Origin: Patella vulgata
Taxonomy: Eukaryota > Mollusca > Gastropoda > Patellidae
Assembly: GCF_932274485.2 (NCBI RefSeq)
Contig: NC_065883.2
Span: 19,590,222 to 19,654,221, forward strand
Length of the DNA: 64,000 nt
Reading direction: 5' to 3'
Shown: positions 45,505 to 56,282 of the stretch, one piece after another
How the letters are laid out: each line of letters begins with the position of its first letter
How positions within the stretch are numbered: position 1 is the stretch's first letter
Program-made: the position numbers and the translations under genes
Notes under the pieces: generated by a model
Database searches by the model: none
What the model saw: the letters and a program-made list of their open reading frames with translations, nothing else
Told to the model about the DNA's origin: nothing

Positions 45505-46317
45505 GATGTTCTTTAATGCGAGTATCTGACACGATTTGACAAATAGACACCTGAGCTGTATTGTTATAACCTTCGCGGATTGAATACGATTTACATTAGA
45601 TATACTTTGTCAAAGATTTCTATTCTTGTTATAAAATTAATTTTCCCCTCTTGTACCAGAAGATCAGCGAATGATATATATCTTATAGAGGGATATAGCG
45701 AACACAGTGTCATCATGATAAACGATGGAAACAGCGGCGTATTGATTTTTATCCTAAATTCATTTTTCTTATTAGTGTATATATGAGCTATCTATTTCCG
45801 TCCTGGAGAATTTTAATAGAATTCCTGTTATCAGTATTAATTTTGACAATATAAATCAGAATGTAAAGGGAAATGGTCTTCTTTAACAACGTTATCACAT
45901 TCCCTGATCGACATTCTTTGCAAGATAGATAATACCCACCGATGCGTTTTTGTATAGATATATAAAAGATACATACCATGTTAGGGCAATGTTGATGGAA
46001 TATATTATTCGTTTAGCAGTATTTTCGTCTAGTATAATTATACACACACGTAGTAATACAGCATCTAATAATCTAAGGCCAGCATGGCCCCCCTTTTGAA
46101 TACGGTTCAATTTTCTAACCAATCTGCAAGTAACTTAAATTACTAATCACCATCTGCACTTTACATTACGGAGTCATGATTAGGTTTGTAAGATGTTTGT
46201 AGTTAAATTCGTATGAAAATATGACCTCTGTATGCAAATCGCGTGATGAAGGAATATTTTCAAAATCAACCGCATACCAAGTGAAACCATGTTCCTATAT
46301 TTGAGGTGAACGTATAC
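45505..46317. other. Unassigned stretch
   Basis: No gene or repeat was recognised. Confidence 0.5.
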
Positions 46318-46319
46318 GT

Positions 46320-46325
<6 letters not shown>

Positions 46326-46364
<39 letters not shown>

Positions 46365-46462
46365 GGTTCAACGTCCACTCGATACAAACTAGGTCATATC
46401 GGGACTAACAAATGGTTCCATTTTATTTCAATAGGGGTCTTTAGCAGTGGGATGAAACATAT
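46326..46462 (-). mobile_element. SINE-B copy, 5'-truncated, with TSD
   Basis: On the minus strand: TTTCATCCCACTGCTAAAGA, CCCCTATTGAAATAAAATGG, GTTAGTCCCGATATGACC, GTGGACGTTGAACCCCATC and an unusually long (CT)n tail, which reads (GA)n over 46326-46361. Head and core are missing. GTCTAAAT flanks both sides (46318-46325 and 46463-46470). Confidence 0.88.
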
Positions 46463-46470
46463 GTCTAAAT

Positions 46471-46989
46471 AGTGGAGCCGTCTTGACAGTTGAAGTATTA
46501 AACGTAGTTCACTTAAGATTTGACGCCATTTCATTTAATTTGCCCTTCGTTCGCTTGTTCATGAGCTTGATATCCGTTTCCACTGCGGATGACGTCGCAA
46601 ACAAGTGATCCTTAGGAAACGTAAAAGAAAAGAGCCACCCGTATATTAGAGGATAATCTAGAATACGATCAGGGCTTGTGATTCGTCTTAATGTGACATC
46701 TGTTTGGATTTGTTTTAATGATAGATAATGATAATATATGTCTTTGTATACTTTTCTAGTCGAAAGGTATGTTTGGTATAGAATATGCACAGTTTCAGAG
46801 GATATAGTGATTGATTAGAACGTTCAGCAAAATTCCTTTGATATAACGAATGTTTGCCCTTAAGATAATTAAACGATTTTAAGGTATGTTTATGACTTGA
46901 TAGATGTGAAAAGTAAGTTAATTATTTACGACATTAAACAACAATAAGGCATACCAAGATCGTGGATGATGTGCGTACGCTTCTAAAGA
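46471..46989. other. Unassigned stretch
   Basis: No gene or repeat was recognised. Confidence 0.5.
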
Positions 46990-47132
46990 AATCTGGGTCC
47001 AGCGTACAGGTTGGCTTGCACGTAAAAAGAAACTCTGACAGTTGAGACTTAAATTAATATCACTGTATGACGCATATAGGGCCAATCCCCGTAGGTGCAG
47101 AAAGGTACGACACAAAACCCCATTCCATTCCA
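46990..47132 (+). mobile_element. SINE-A copy, diverged
   Basis: AAATCTGGGTCCAGCGTAC, TTGGCTTGCACGTAAAAAG, CTCTGACAGTTGAGAC, CACTGTATGACGCATATAGG and a worn CACAAAACCCCATTCC tail. Confidence 0.7.
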
Positions 47133-48106
47133 AAGAAGTCTAACTGAAAATGCGTATTACTTTTATAGATATTGTAGAAGTACTAAAACCGTTGAGTTTG
47201 TTTAAGGATATTTGGACGACGCCATGGTATTTAACATTGACAAATAAGACTAGAAATTGTGGTGAACATACCCATCAATACACTGTATGGATTAATCAAA
47301 AATTACTTTCTAAAGGTCATAATCAGATGCTTACTCATTGTCATACTCGACGTACATCAGTTTATTGAGCGTTTATCGAAGAAAGAGTCTACCAATATCT
47401 TTTGCCTCGTGGAGTGTAATTGACGCAGCTAATCTTTAAAAAAGCATAGTTATGTTATAACATATTATGGCTGTCAGATTAATACCTTTACAACGCTCAC
47501 ACGGCAATGACACTATAAATGAATCCGCTTTATGTACAAATTTCAATTAAACTTTTACACGGACATATTTTTAGCAGTACATCGAATACGAAAACAAAAC
47601 TGGATTTAGCTAGTGTGAAAAAAACAACGTATCTACGTCATGTATAAAAGAGAAAATTTATTTTATTGTTTGTGTGGGTGTGTTCGCTGTAAGAAACAAT
47701 ACAGTTCGACTTATAGATTTCCAAACCACTTCACATTACCTATTTTTTTAAGAGGAATTTAATTGTGCTGTTTATTTTGGAATTGGCGAAGTGCTTAGTG
47801 ATGAACTTAATTGACATTTACTAATCATTACTTTATTATGGAAACAATATAGTACAAACCTTGCTTTTCTAGACGGTTCCATTGCGTTCAGCATAACCGT
47901 AGTTCAAAATCAACACTACAGGACCCTCACGCGTCAGTAGAAAATTCGAAAAGATCTTCGTTTTAAATTAATAATAATGTAGCTCCGACTTCTGAAATCC
48001 AGGTTCAAATATTGCCCACATAGCTATAAGTAGTAGCAGCTGTCGTGAGGGAGGCTGTGTATGCTTGCTATTCCACTAATACTACTTCACATTTGAGTTC
48101 ACAAAG
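47133..48106. other. Unassigned stretch
   Basis: The short plus frame 47150-47368 has no recognisable motif; nothing else was seen. Confidence 0.5.
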
Positions 48107-48119
48107 CTAATTTTAGCAA
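48107..48119 (+). repeat. Target-site duplication, left copy
   Basis: CTAATTTTAGCAA, repeated exactly at 48496-48508. Confidence 0.92.
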
Positions 48120-48495
48120 TGAAATGAAATGGGGTTTAACGTCCTACTGTTCTGCTCCTATACTGGGCTAATGAAGACGGGCATACGCCATACAGTGTGC
48201 TATGAGGGAAATTTTGCCCGGGCAGCGGCACTATCGCCTACTCTTATATCGAATTTCAACTGCCAAGGGATCTTTTACGCTTTTACGTGCATTCTAATGT
48301 ATACACGGGACCTCGGTTTTTCGCCTCATCCGAAGGACTAGACAGCTGTCCTTGTCAGGTCCTCTGTTCTGCACCACTGACAAGGGGAAACCACGTCGGA
48401 AAATCCAGATGAACTTTCTCGGCCAATGCAGGGATCGAACACCCGACCTTCAGGCTAGCGAGCCAGCGTCTTAACCACCTAGCCACCGTGGCTCC
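48120..48495 (-). mobile_element. SINE-A, full length (reference copy)
   Basis: 376 bp between exact 13-bp duplications, minus strand. The tRNA-like head (GGAGCCACGGTGGCTAGGTG, GTTAAGACGCTGGCTCGC, box B GTGTTCGATCCCTGC at about 48428-48442) is followed by GGCCGAGAAAGTTCATCTGG, the GTTTCCCCTTGTCAGTGGTG segment, CCTGACAAGGACAGCTGTC, CGAGGTCCCGTGTATAC, AAAAGATCCCTTGGCAG, GATATAAGAGTAGGCG, CCGCTGCCCGGGCAAAATT and CATAGCACACTGTATGGCG. The tail is GGACGTTAAACCCCATTTC plus CATTTCA. A small tandem CTTTTACG duplication lies near 48271-48287. The core resembles no SINE core domain I can name. It has an internal pol III promoter and no protein. Confidence 0.93.
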
Positions 48496-48508
48496 CTAAT
48501 TTTAGCAA
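48496..48508 (+). repeat. Target-site duplication, right copy
   Basis: CTAATTTTAGCAA, identical to 48107-48119. Confidence 0.92.
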
Positions 48509-49387
48509 ACATGTGTTCTAGATTTGTATTATACTATATTATAAAACGAAGAAAATAAACGTCTAAAAGCCTAGAATCGGTCAGAAGGATCTTGGCAAAT
48601 GCTTAATGGATTCCTCGAAGAGCTAATCCTAGAATGACATTGTTTTGAAGTTTAAGATACAAGTAGTTGCATTTAGAGGGCGATTAAAAAGATTGATATT
48701 CACCAGGGTATTGTTCTATATCATTCACATTTCTTGTTATAGGTACATGAACCTTGATTCATATCTCAGAATTACTCAGTTTAAAACATGTTAACTACAA
48801 AGATACTCCCTTGGGAATAAACTAACCATGGCAGATGAATCAGATTCATAACTATGCCTTGGCCACTGAGAATTGTAATTTATGTTGAATTAAAGATATA
48901 TCCGTGTACTATAGTACAACATTTTCAATTAATAGCGAAACCTTTCAATTACGATGCTGTACTTAGTTTGGCGTTCAAATGCAAATGTATCGACTTTCAA
49001 GAAGAGTAGAACAATTCAAAAATACATTACCATTGCCATATGTGAATTAAATTCAAAGGAAGGAGCAGTAGCGATAGTTTAGAGGCATTTACTCGCCATG
49101 CAGGGTTTTTTGAGCCACAGATTGTAAATGAATGATACAGTGTTATTGATTAGTATAGTAGGAAAGAATAAAATTGCTATAGGAAGTCATAAGCATCGTA
49201 CCACTTTTATCTATACTCGCTATATTTCATCGTGTCCATTTTAAGTGTACAATTTGGTACCGATCAATAGTAAGCAAATTACTAGTGCTCACTATCCGTA
49301 TGATTAAAATACGTCATCGGGATTTAGGTCGCTATCAGAAAGTTTACTATCACCACTCACGTCATGAAAAATAGTAGATGACCTTCA
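48509..49387. other. Unassigned stretch
   Basis: No gene or repeat was recognised. Confidence 0.5.
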
Positions 49388-49713
49388 CCGGCGCCTCCGC
49401 GAGTAATGGCGCTGGCTCACTAACCAGGACAAACCGCGTTGGGTTAAGGTGTTGGCCAAGAAAATTCCTAGGAATTTCATAGCCTGGTTTCCCTAACTTC
49501 AGTGATGCAGGACCTGATAAGGAAAGGCACCTAGTCGTTTGGATGATGGGACGAAAATCCGATACCCACAGGGGTTCTTGTTGCTGAGAACGTAAAAGGA
49601 ACCCTTGACAGTTGGAATTGAATAAGTGAAGAAAACAAATAACTCTTAGCACATTACATGCTGTTTGTCATTCCTTTTTCGTCCAACTGGTGCAAAAGAG
49701 TTAAACCCCATTT
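49388..49713 (+). mobile_element. SINE-A copy, nearly full length, old
   Basis: Worn head (CCTCCGCGAGTAATGGCGC, CTGGCTCACTAACC), then GGCCAAGAAAATTCC, GCCTGGTTTCCC, GTGATGCAGGACCTGATAAG, GAACGTAAAAGGAACCCTTG, TCTTAGCACATTACATG and AGAGTTAAACCCCATTTCG. Confidence 0.8.
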
Positions 49714-49922
49714 CGCCCATAACCTCCAGAGGCTGTTAAATGTGATAATATATATACTTGTGTAAAATTAACACTTTATAATTGTTGTTAATTCAAATTT
49801 GTAGGAGTGCGATAGGTTTAGAAAGAACAAAAAACCCAATTACTCCAATCCAGAAAGTGGAATTATAAGCAGTTTTTCTTTTCAAATATCGCACATAAAG
49901 CTAGGATAAATATGCGGTTGTC

Positions 49923-50357
49923 ATGAATGTTTACAACTATCATTATGGAATAACAATTGTTATGGTTAATTACACTGCGATGTTTCAACAAGATTTCACA
50001 AGTCGTTATCCAAATAGATACAATAGAATGAAAAAATCTAAGACCCGTTTCAAAGACTACTACTATCATGTTGTCCTGTATTCTATTATTCCATCTACAG
50101 TCGAATCATTGTTGTCATTTGACGACACCAAGAAGCTAGACGGAGTGATTGTTCCTAACCTCTCTGACCGCTCTTCGTGCGAACTTATATCAGGAATAGC
50201 AGAATATAAATATTGGCAGAGGTTCTGGTTGTTTATTAGGCGGGATGTTCCTGTAATTCTATTTTCCTATGATTTCCCCAAAGAATTCCCAAAACAGCTC
50301 AAAATTGCTGTACTTTACAGTGGATTTATGAGAAATATAGAATTTAATTTGATCTGA
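49923..50357 (+). CDS. Unrecognised 144-codon open frame
   Basis: ATG at 49923 in a weak context (TTGTCATGA). The frame is rich in Tyr, Phe and Lys, with no signal peptide, membrane segment or domain I recognise. At about 7% stop codons per position, a 64-kb window is expected to hold a fraction of one such frame by chance, so length alone does not support it. No splice sites, promoter or polyA signal argue for it. It could be a fragment of an unknown gene; I lean towards chance. Confidence 0.15.
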   Translation: MNVYNYHYGITIVMVNYTAMFQQDFTSRYPNRYNRMKKSKTRFKDYYYHVVLYSIIPSTVESLLSFDDTKKLDGVIVPNLSDRSSCELISGIAEYKYWQRFWLFIRRDVPVILFSYDFPKEFPKQLKIAVLYSGFMRNIEFNLI

Positions 50358-51516
50358 AAGACGCCAGTGCTATTAAATAATTGTCAGATGTTACCACGCA
50401 TTCGCATATACGTGTAATATAAATGAAATTTCTACAGACGCATTTAAGGTTTTAAATTTCTTTCATTTGTTATTTTAGAGGCAGCCAGTAGCCTTCGTTA
50501 ATACGGCAATAAATCTGTGCAGTCCTTTATAATTCTGAGTTATTAAGGAGTCTTTAGCCGTGCTAAATGTAGACATTGTGTTTTAAAGACCATTGAAAAC
50601 ATTACAGAACATTCTTACCTACCCTGTGCGCGGGTGAAATTCAAGACGGTCAATGTATCGTATAGTTATTGAGTCGTTGCTCGAAGTTTATATTGGACAT
50701 CTAACACCAGTGCGAGGCGTTCAACATGCTTGAAGATTCCATCTATTTGCACAACATTACAATCCTACAAATAAATTGGATATAAATTCAGAAAAGAAGA
50801 TACCTTGAGCCATTCTAGATTAATCGTTGAGAACGACAAATTTTCGCTCAAAAGCTTTTTTTCGCAAGAATATGGCAGAATTTTTAGTTGTAAGGCATAT
50901 AATATGCACAGGAGAGGTGAGGTGGGAACCAGCGCTTTGCTTATCAATTCTAGGATTTGACAAATTCATTTAAATATCATAATCAGCACTAGAAAACAAG
51001 CATACTACAACCATCGTTAATTTTGTTAACATAATGGCGACCGAAATCCAAGATCATGTATCATGAAAACATGCTGAAAATGATCGAAAGTAATCAATCT
51101 TTCAATAAAAATGTAAACTTGCTAAATTCAACTTTGTTCTTTGTGGCCCCGGAGGTCAAAAGGTCAAATTTTCCGTTTTGCACTAGGAGGATTTAAAGCA
51201 ATAAAATGTTAGCATAAAGTATAAAAAAAAACTGGATTCCAGCCATGAAACTATTCAATTGTTTTTCGCGGACAACTAGTTTCATTATGTATAGCAATCG
51301 GAGAGATTTTGATTTGACAGTTTTAACGCATTTTTGAAACAGGTTTCGAAGTGTTTAGGTTCTGTTATGCAAGATCTTCTTTGACGTTCTAAAGTGAAAG
51401 TTCGGTGCTAAGACCGCCTAAAGATAAATTTTAAATGTTCCTATTATTAATTAGAACAGATTTTTATATTTTACGCTGACATTTATTGTTTACTGAAATT
51501 ACTTACACAAACACCT
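50358..51516. other. Unassigned stretch
   Basis: No gene or repeat was recognised. Confidence 0.5.
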
Positions 51517-52271
51517 GGGTCCGTATGCAAAGGTTTTCTTTAAGTTAAGTGAAAATACTTAATTTTTCCACTTAACCAAGTATCTTACCATTAAATTGGT
51601 ATTCAAAGACTATTTTACATATACATGGCTATGTGAAAAACTTATAGATACATTATGGAAGATTAGATAAAGAGCTGACAGTTCTCACTATAATTGTTAA
51701 AAATAGTTAATAGTCCTGAAAATTTCAGTTAAATTGATCCACTCTGAACCGAGATTTTAGCGATTGAATTTTCGGCCTAGCCTCGATCATCATTACTAAA
51801 GTTCCTAGAAAAAAAACCATGACCATTTCGGTGGTAGTAACCCCATACACTCTACAAAATCAAAGCTGAAGATGAAAAAAAAACCAACAAAAAAACGTTT
51901 GATGCTAGCTACGCTCAGCGACATTGTCTCAATCTCAATTCCCTAACTTTTATAATCGCCATTACGGGCCTGCTACTACATTGTGTACTCCGGTTAAAAG
52001 AAGTCATTATAATCTCACTTAACTTTAAGGTAGCTCATATAGGTCACTTAAAGTTAAGTGGATTTTTCTCACTTAAACTGGTCTTTTTGTATACCAATAA
52101 AAGACAAAACACTTGTAAGTTAAGGCAGCTTAACTTTGGGGGAAAATTTGATACTTAACACTGCCTTTGAATGTCACTTAACCTTAACTTACAGGAAGTT
52201 ACGTATATTTAAGTGAAATCTAGTAGTTAAGTGACTGTCTTAGACTTAAGATATTCTTTGAATACGGACCC
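51517..52271. mobile_element. 755-bp MITE with GGGTCCGTAT ends
   Basis: Left end GGGTCCGTATGCAAAGG... and right end ...CTTTGAATACGGACCC are inverted copies, with pairing continuing through the repeated word ACTTAAGTTAAGT on both sides (51545-51600, 52020-52240). The AAGTTAAGTG motif recurs many times. The centre contains a family C insertion (51635-51800) and unassigned DNA. No coding frame and no clear target-site duplication. Confidence 0.72.
51635..51800 (+). mobile_element. MITE-like family C, 5' part
   Basis: ATACATTATGGAAGATTAGA, TAAAGAGCTGACAGTTCTC and TGAAAATTTCAGTTAAATTG match 54797-54910 and 14880-14930. The 3' end was not found. It lies inside the 755-bp MITE. Confidence 0.55.
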
Positions 52272-52849
52272 TGTTAACATAAGATAGAAGATACTACCAG
52301 AATTTCCTGAAGGTCGTCTTCACAAACATATCAAAATTCGAAACATGTTAGCCCAAGAACCCAATGATCGTACTGAAACAATTAGGGCAAATCGACCAGG
52401 AACTGCTCAGTAATTGCTGATTTACATTCCATATAGATGTCTAATAAGCGCCGTGTCCTTAAGTCCCGTAAGATTAAACAATCGGCATCTATCGTAGCTT
52501 CAGGGAAATGTACTATGTTGATTGTAGTGATTGCGAAGGATATCGAGGATACAAATCACATTAATACCTTTCCTCTGCACGTGCGATATTTCAACCGAAA
52601 TTAATGCCACTGAAGCCTTAAATCATTTTAAAGAGAAGAGGGAAGTTAATGTGTCCATGATGCGACTTATACCCCAGTAATTTGACAAAAGATAATCGTT
52701 TGTCCTCGGGTGAAAGAAAATATATCAACTAAGTGTATGTATTGGGCGACATAGTTCTTCAGCTAGAATATTTCTTATTTATTGAACTTGAATTACTGAA
52801 TATTAAAACGTCAAAATTCATTTGATGCCATTAGTAGAAATACTAATTC
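52272..52849. other. Unassigned stretch
   Basis: No gene or repeat was recognised. Confidence 0.5.
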
Positions 52850-53234
52850 TGTGGTTTTCCCTTGTTAGTGGTGTAGGGCGGAGGGCCTAACAAGGAAAGC
52901 TGTCTAGTCGTTCGGATGGGATGAATAACCGAGGTCCCGCGTATACATTGGCGTAAACGTAAGAGATCCCTTGGAGAGAGAGAGAAATGGGGTTTAACGT
53001 CCACTCGACACAGACTAGGTCATTTCGGGACTAACATATGGTTTAATTTTCTTTCAATAATTCGCTTGCGCGTAGGGGTCTTTAGCAGTGGGAGGAAACC
53101 GGGGGACCGGAGAAAACCCACGAGCTTGGACAGGCAACCCTACTCCTTGTCACGTAGATCCCTTGGAAGTTGGAATTCAATATAAGACTAGAACAGTCGG
53201 GCGTTAAACCCCATTTCAGTTCAGTTCAGTTCAG
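52850..53234 (+). mobile_element. SINE-A interrupted by a SINE-B
   Basis: The left part (52850-52975) runs from GTGGTTTTCCCTTGTTAGTG to AGAGATCCCTTGGA. The right part (53157-53234) resumes at GATCCCTTGGAAGTTGG and ends in GGGCGTTAAACCCCATTTC plus CAGTT repeats, a variant of the usual tail repeat. The head is missing and the last third of the body is deleted. Confidence 0.9.
52976..53156 (-). mobile_element. SINE-B inserted in SINE-A, with 11-bp TSD
   Basis: 5'-truncated SINE-B, minus strand, from TACGTGACAAGGAGTAGGG through the core and GCTAAAGACCCCTACGCGC to GTGGACGTTAAACCCC and a (CT)n tail. GATCCCTTGGA lies at 52965-52975 and 53157-53167; the first copy is native SINE-A sequence. SINE-B was therefore active after this SINE-A was in place. 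Confidence 0.93.
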
Positions 53235-53427
53235 CCGCCACCGTCTTGTCAGTTTTATCAACAGGCATGGAACTCATAGCTATCTAACCTAGGTTTTTGT
53301 TTTAATCGTTAAGAAGACATCTATTAATAACATTAAAAATAAGGAAAACAATCACTATCCGATTTAGGTCATTGTGGGGGAATAATAATTTGTTGCAAAC
53401 TACAATATTGCGAATTTTGAGTGGGCT

Positions 53428-53643
53428 AAGGTGGCCGAATGATATAACACGTGTGTTTTAGATCATACTGTTTGTCATTGAGTCAAGTGGCCTGGTTTCG
53501 ATTCCCAGATTGTACGTGACTAGGTGTAGAGTCGCCTGTAAAATCTTGTGGATTTTCTCCGGGTCCACCATATGATAGTCCCGAGATGACCGAGTTTGTG
53601 TCGAGTGAACGTTACCCCCTCCCCCACTCTCGCTCTCTCTCTA
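53428..53643 (+). mobile_element. SINE-B copy, core partly deleted
   Basis: Head with AAGGTGGCCGAATGATATAA and GGTTTCGATTCCCAG, then GTACGTGACTAGGTGTAGAG, TTTTCTCCGGGTCC, a deletion to GATAGTCCCGAGATGACC, and a tail GTGAACGTTACCCCC with a CT-rich end. Confidence 0.85.
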
Positions 53644-54796
53644 CACTGTGAATACAAGCTGCTGATTTTGTTCTTTTAATTTAATATAGTATAATAACTT
53701 TAAGTACATGCTAAGTAGTGTAAAATTTTGATATTTTCCGAAAAATGCAAATAACGCACAGACTTGAACTTGTCTTGGTCATATCAAGGTACAGGTGTAC
53801 AATTTCCTACTTAACAAAATAATAACATACATCAAATATTCCGCGAAAGATATTTCGGAAAATAATATGCCCCATAATTATATCGACCAGACAATAATAA
53901 GCGTTGACTTAATTATCATTCCAGTCCGTGTCTGTATTGTCTGTATTCGCCATCTTAAAACACAACTTTTGATTTTATATTCAAAACGACAGAATCAATT
54001 ATACTGCCAATGTTTCTTATTATTCTAAGTCATCATGAAGTTAAGTGAAGATAGTTACGCTTTAACGATTACAGAAAATAACATACTTTGCTTTTATGAA
54101 AGATGTATAATGTAGTTGGCACAATTGTTCCAGACGGTATAATTTGCTAATGTATTGTCTTTGATTTTCATATCTGAGATTTAAGGATGTTATCGACTTG
54201 CTTGTTATGGATTCCTCATTTTGTTTTATATCGATCCAATGACGTATGTTTGTATGACTGTCTAGAAAGTAGTTTGCTTACATTGGAACCTTTTTTGTTG
54301 TTAATTAGAAACTGTGTAGGATTGAAGCTAATAAACTCCGGGTGGGCACAATTTATACATTGGACAGAATACATCACGAATATACGTGTTTATATCTCTT
54401 TAAGAATTTTATAAAATTAATTATTCTTTGATGTTCACTAAACTACATATAGCTTCATACGAAACTTGCGTTGTTTGTCTATAATTAGCTCCGCTTTAGA
54501 ACAGACACGAAATTAGTTGACCGACATGTTAATTCCCATATCAACAATTTTAGTCTAAAACACTACGTATATTTCACTAAACTACAGGTAGTTTCACACG
54601 AAACTTGTGTTATCTGCCTACCATTAACTTAGCTTGAGAGCAGACACGACACTAGTTGATTCCCATACCGACAGTTTTAGTCTAAAACACTAATTAATCT
54701 CGATAATTTTGAGAAGTATTTGTTCTACATTCAGTTCACAAAATCGGAAATGTTTAATTAGTCTCTGTGTGTATAAAAGTTGTAACACGGATTAGA
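53644..54796. other. Unassigned stretch
   Basis: Contains a ~110-bp loose direct repeat (about 54435-54555 and 54565-54690: CACTAAACTACA, TTTCA(T/C)ACGAAACTTG, GAGCAGACACGA, TTTTAGTCTAAAACACTA). No gene; frames at 53795-54028 and 54187-54414 are motif-free. Confidence 0.5.
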
Positions 54797-55110
54797 AACG
54801 CATTACAAAACAGTATATTAGAGATGAATAAAAGAGCTGAAAGTTCTCGCTAAAACAGGTAAAAATAGATAATGAACAGGGAATATATTGAAAATTGCTT
54901 CATTCTGAGCGTCGTTATGGTCGTTTGGTGAATAGTGTGTCCTCGATTGTCATTGCTAGCATTGTTACTTATAATAAGCATTAAAGTATCAACGTTTTTG
55001 TTTTTTAGAGATAAATATCAAATTAATGATTTATATAACATTTGAGCCCAAACGAAAGGTCTGCAATAATCAGATCTAGCTCTTCCACAATGCATTTTTA
55101 ATTTTAGAAT
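54797..55110 (+). mobile_element. MITE-like family C, fullest copy
   Basis: Starts GCATTACAAAACAGTATATT, then AAAGAGCTGAAAGTTCTCGC, TTGCTTCATTCTGAGCG, and ends TGCAATAATCAGATCTAGC, TCTTCCACAATGCATTTTTAA. The two ends are loose inverted copies. About 310 bp, non-coding. Confidence 0.6.
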
Positions 55111-55958
55111 ATAGCGGCTATTTAGTGCAAACATCTGTATCCAAAGCAGATATTTTGCTATGCGCAATCTATAGTCAATAGCCCTCAATTTTGTTTTAAA
55201 AAAATGCTATAGATAGTAGGACCGTTTGTATTAAATAAGATGAAAGGCCACTGTATATTATAATGGAACTGTTCCAGATTGCCCAGTTGATACTCCTAGT
55301 TTTAAGCATTTCAATCAATCGCCAGCTATAACGAAATGCTCATTTTTCCATAAACACGACGTTTGCATTTTTTTAAACTTCAGCAAGTCTATAGACATGC
55401 TCTTCCAGGCTTTGTGAAGTCATCGTTAGAATACGCAGCTTGTCGTGCTTCAAAACGATAAGAGAATACAGGTCGAAACGTCGTGCTATATGTATAAACC
55501 AGTGATTGCTTCCATATAGATTGTGTTGTATTTATAACATATTTAACTACATTCCACACTATTATTTATAAGACCACTATGTAACATTAAGATGATGACT
55601 ACGAATAATGCGTGTAACAACTGTAACGCCTCTCTGGATAAAATCTGACAGTTTACGGCAGTTCAATGGTTCATGATATCAGATATGTCTGGATTACTGT
55701 CTCTACAACTCTCTGACACTTTATTATTGACCGATTTATCTTAGGTTCTGAAACCAAATGTTGACTAATTTAGCGTGCACTTGAAATAGTTCCACCAGAG
55801 AGTTTGTTCTTGTCATCTCCCATCATATTTGTGTTAGTATAAAACGTACAGCGTCAAGTTTTTTGTTAACAGAGCTTTGAAAAACCAACGGTTACTTTTA
55901 CCAATTACATGTGCCAATAATTATTTTCGTTATTTCAAGATAACAAAATTACGTACTT
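55111..55958. other. Unassigned stretch
   Basis: No gene or repeat was recognised. Confidence 0.5.
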
Positions 55959-56253
55959 GAAATGCAATATAATTCTGTTTAACGTTCTACTTTTCTGCAC
56001 CGGCCGGTCTGTAATCATAATGGGCATGTAGTGTGCTATGGTGGAAATGTTGCCTAGACAACGGCTTTACGACCTTCTCTTATATCGAATTACTGTGAGC
56101 CGGCTCGCTAGCCTTGCCCGAGAAAGTTCCTCGGGATCTTCCACATTGTTTTCCCCTTGTCAGTGGTTCCCTGCACCACCGACAAGGGGAACATACGCCG
56201 AAACCTACTGGTTAGCGAACAAGCGTGTCAGTCCCTGAGGCACTGTGGCTCCC
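55959..56253 (-). mobile_element. SINE-A copy, rearranged
   Basis: On the plus strand it begins as a minus-strand SINE-A (AACGTTCTACTTTTCTGCAC, CTCTTATATCGAATTACTG). It then switches to a plus-strand piece (GAGCCGGCTCGCTAGCC, GAGAAAGTTCCTCGGGATC, CCCCTTGTCAGTGGT) and switches back (CACCGACAAGGGGAAC to GGCACTGTGGCTCCC). The inner pieces form a short hairpin around 56145-56190. Confidence 0.72.
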
Positions 56254-56282
56254 TAATGGGAGATATCCAACAGAGAAGATAT

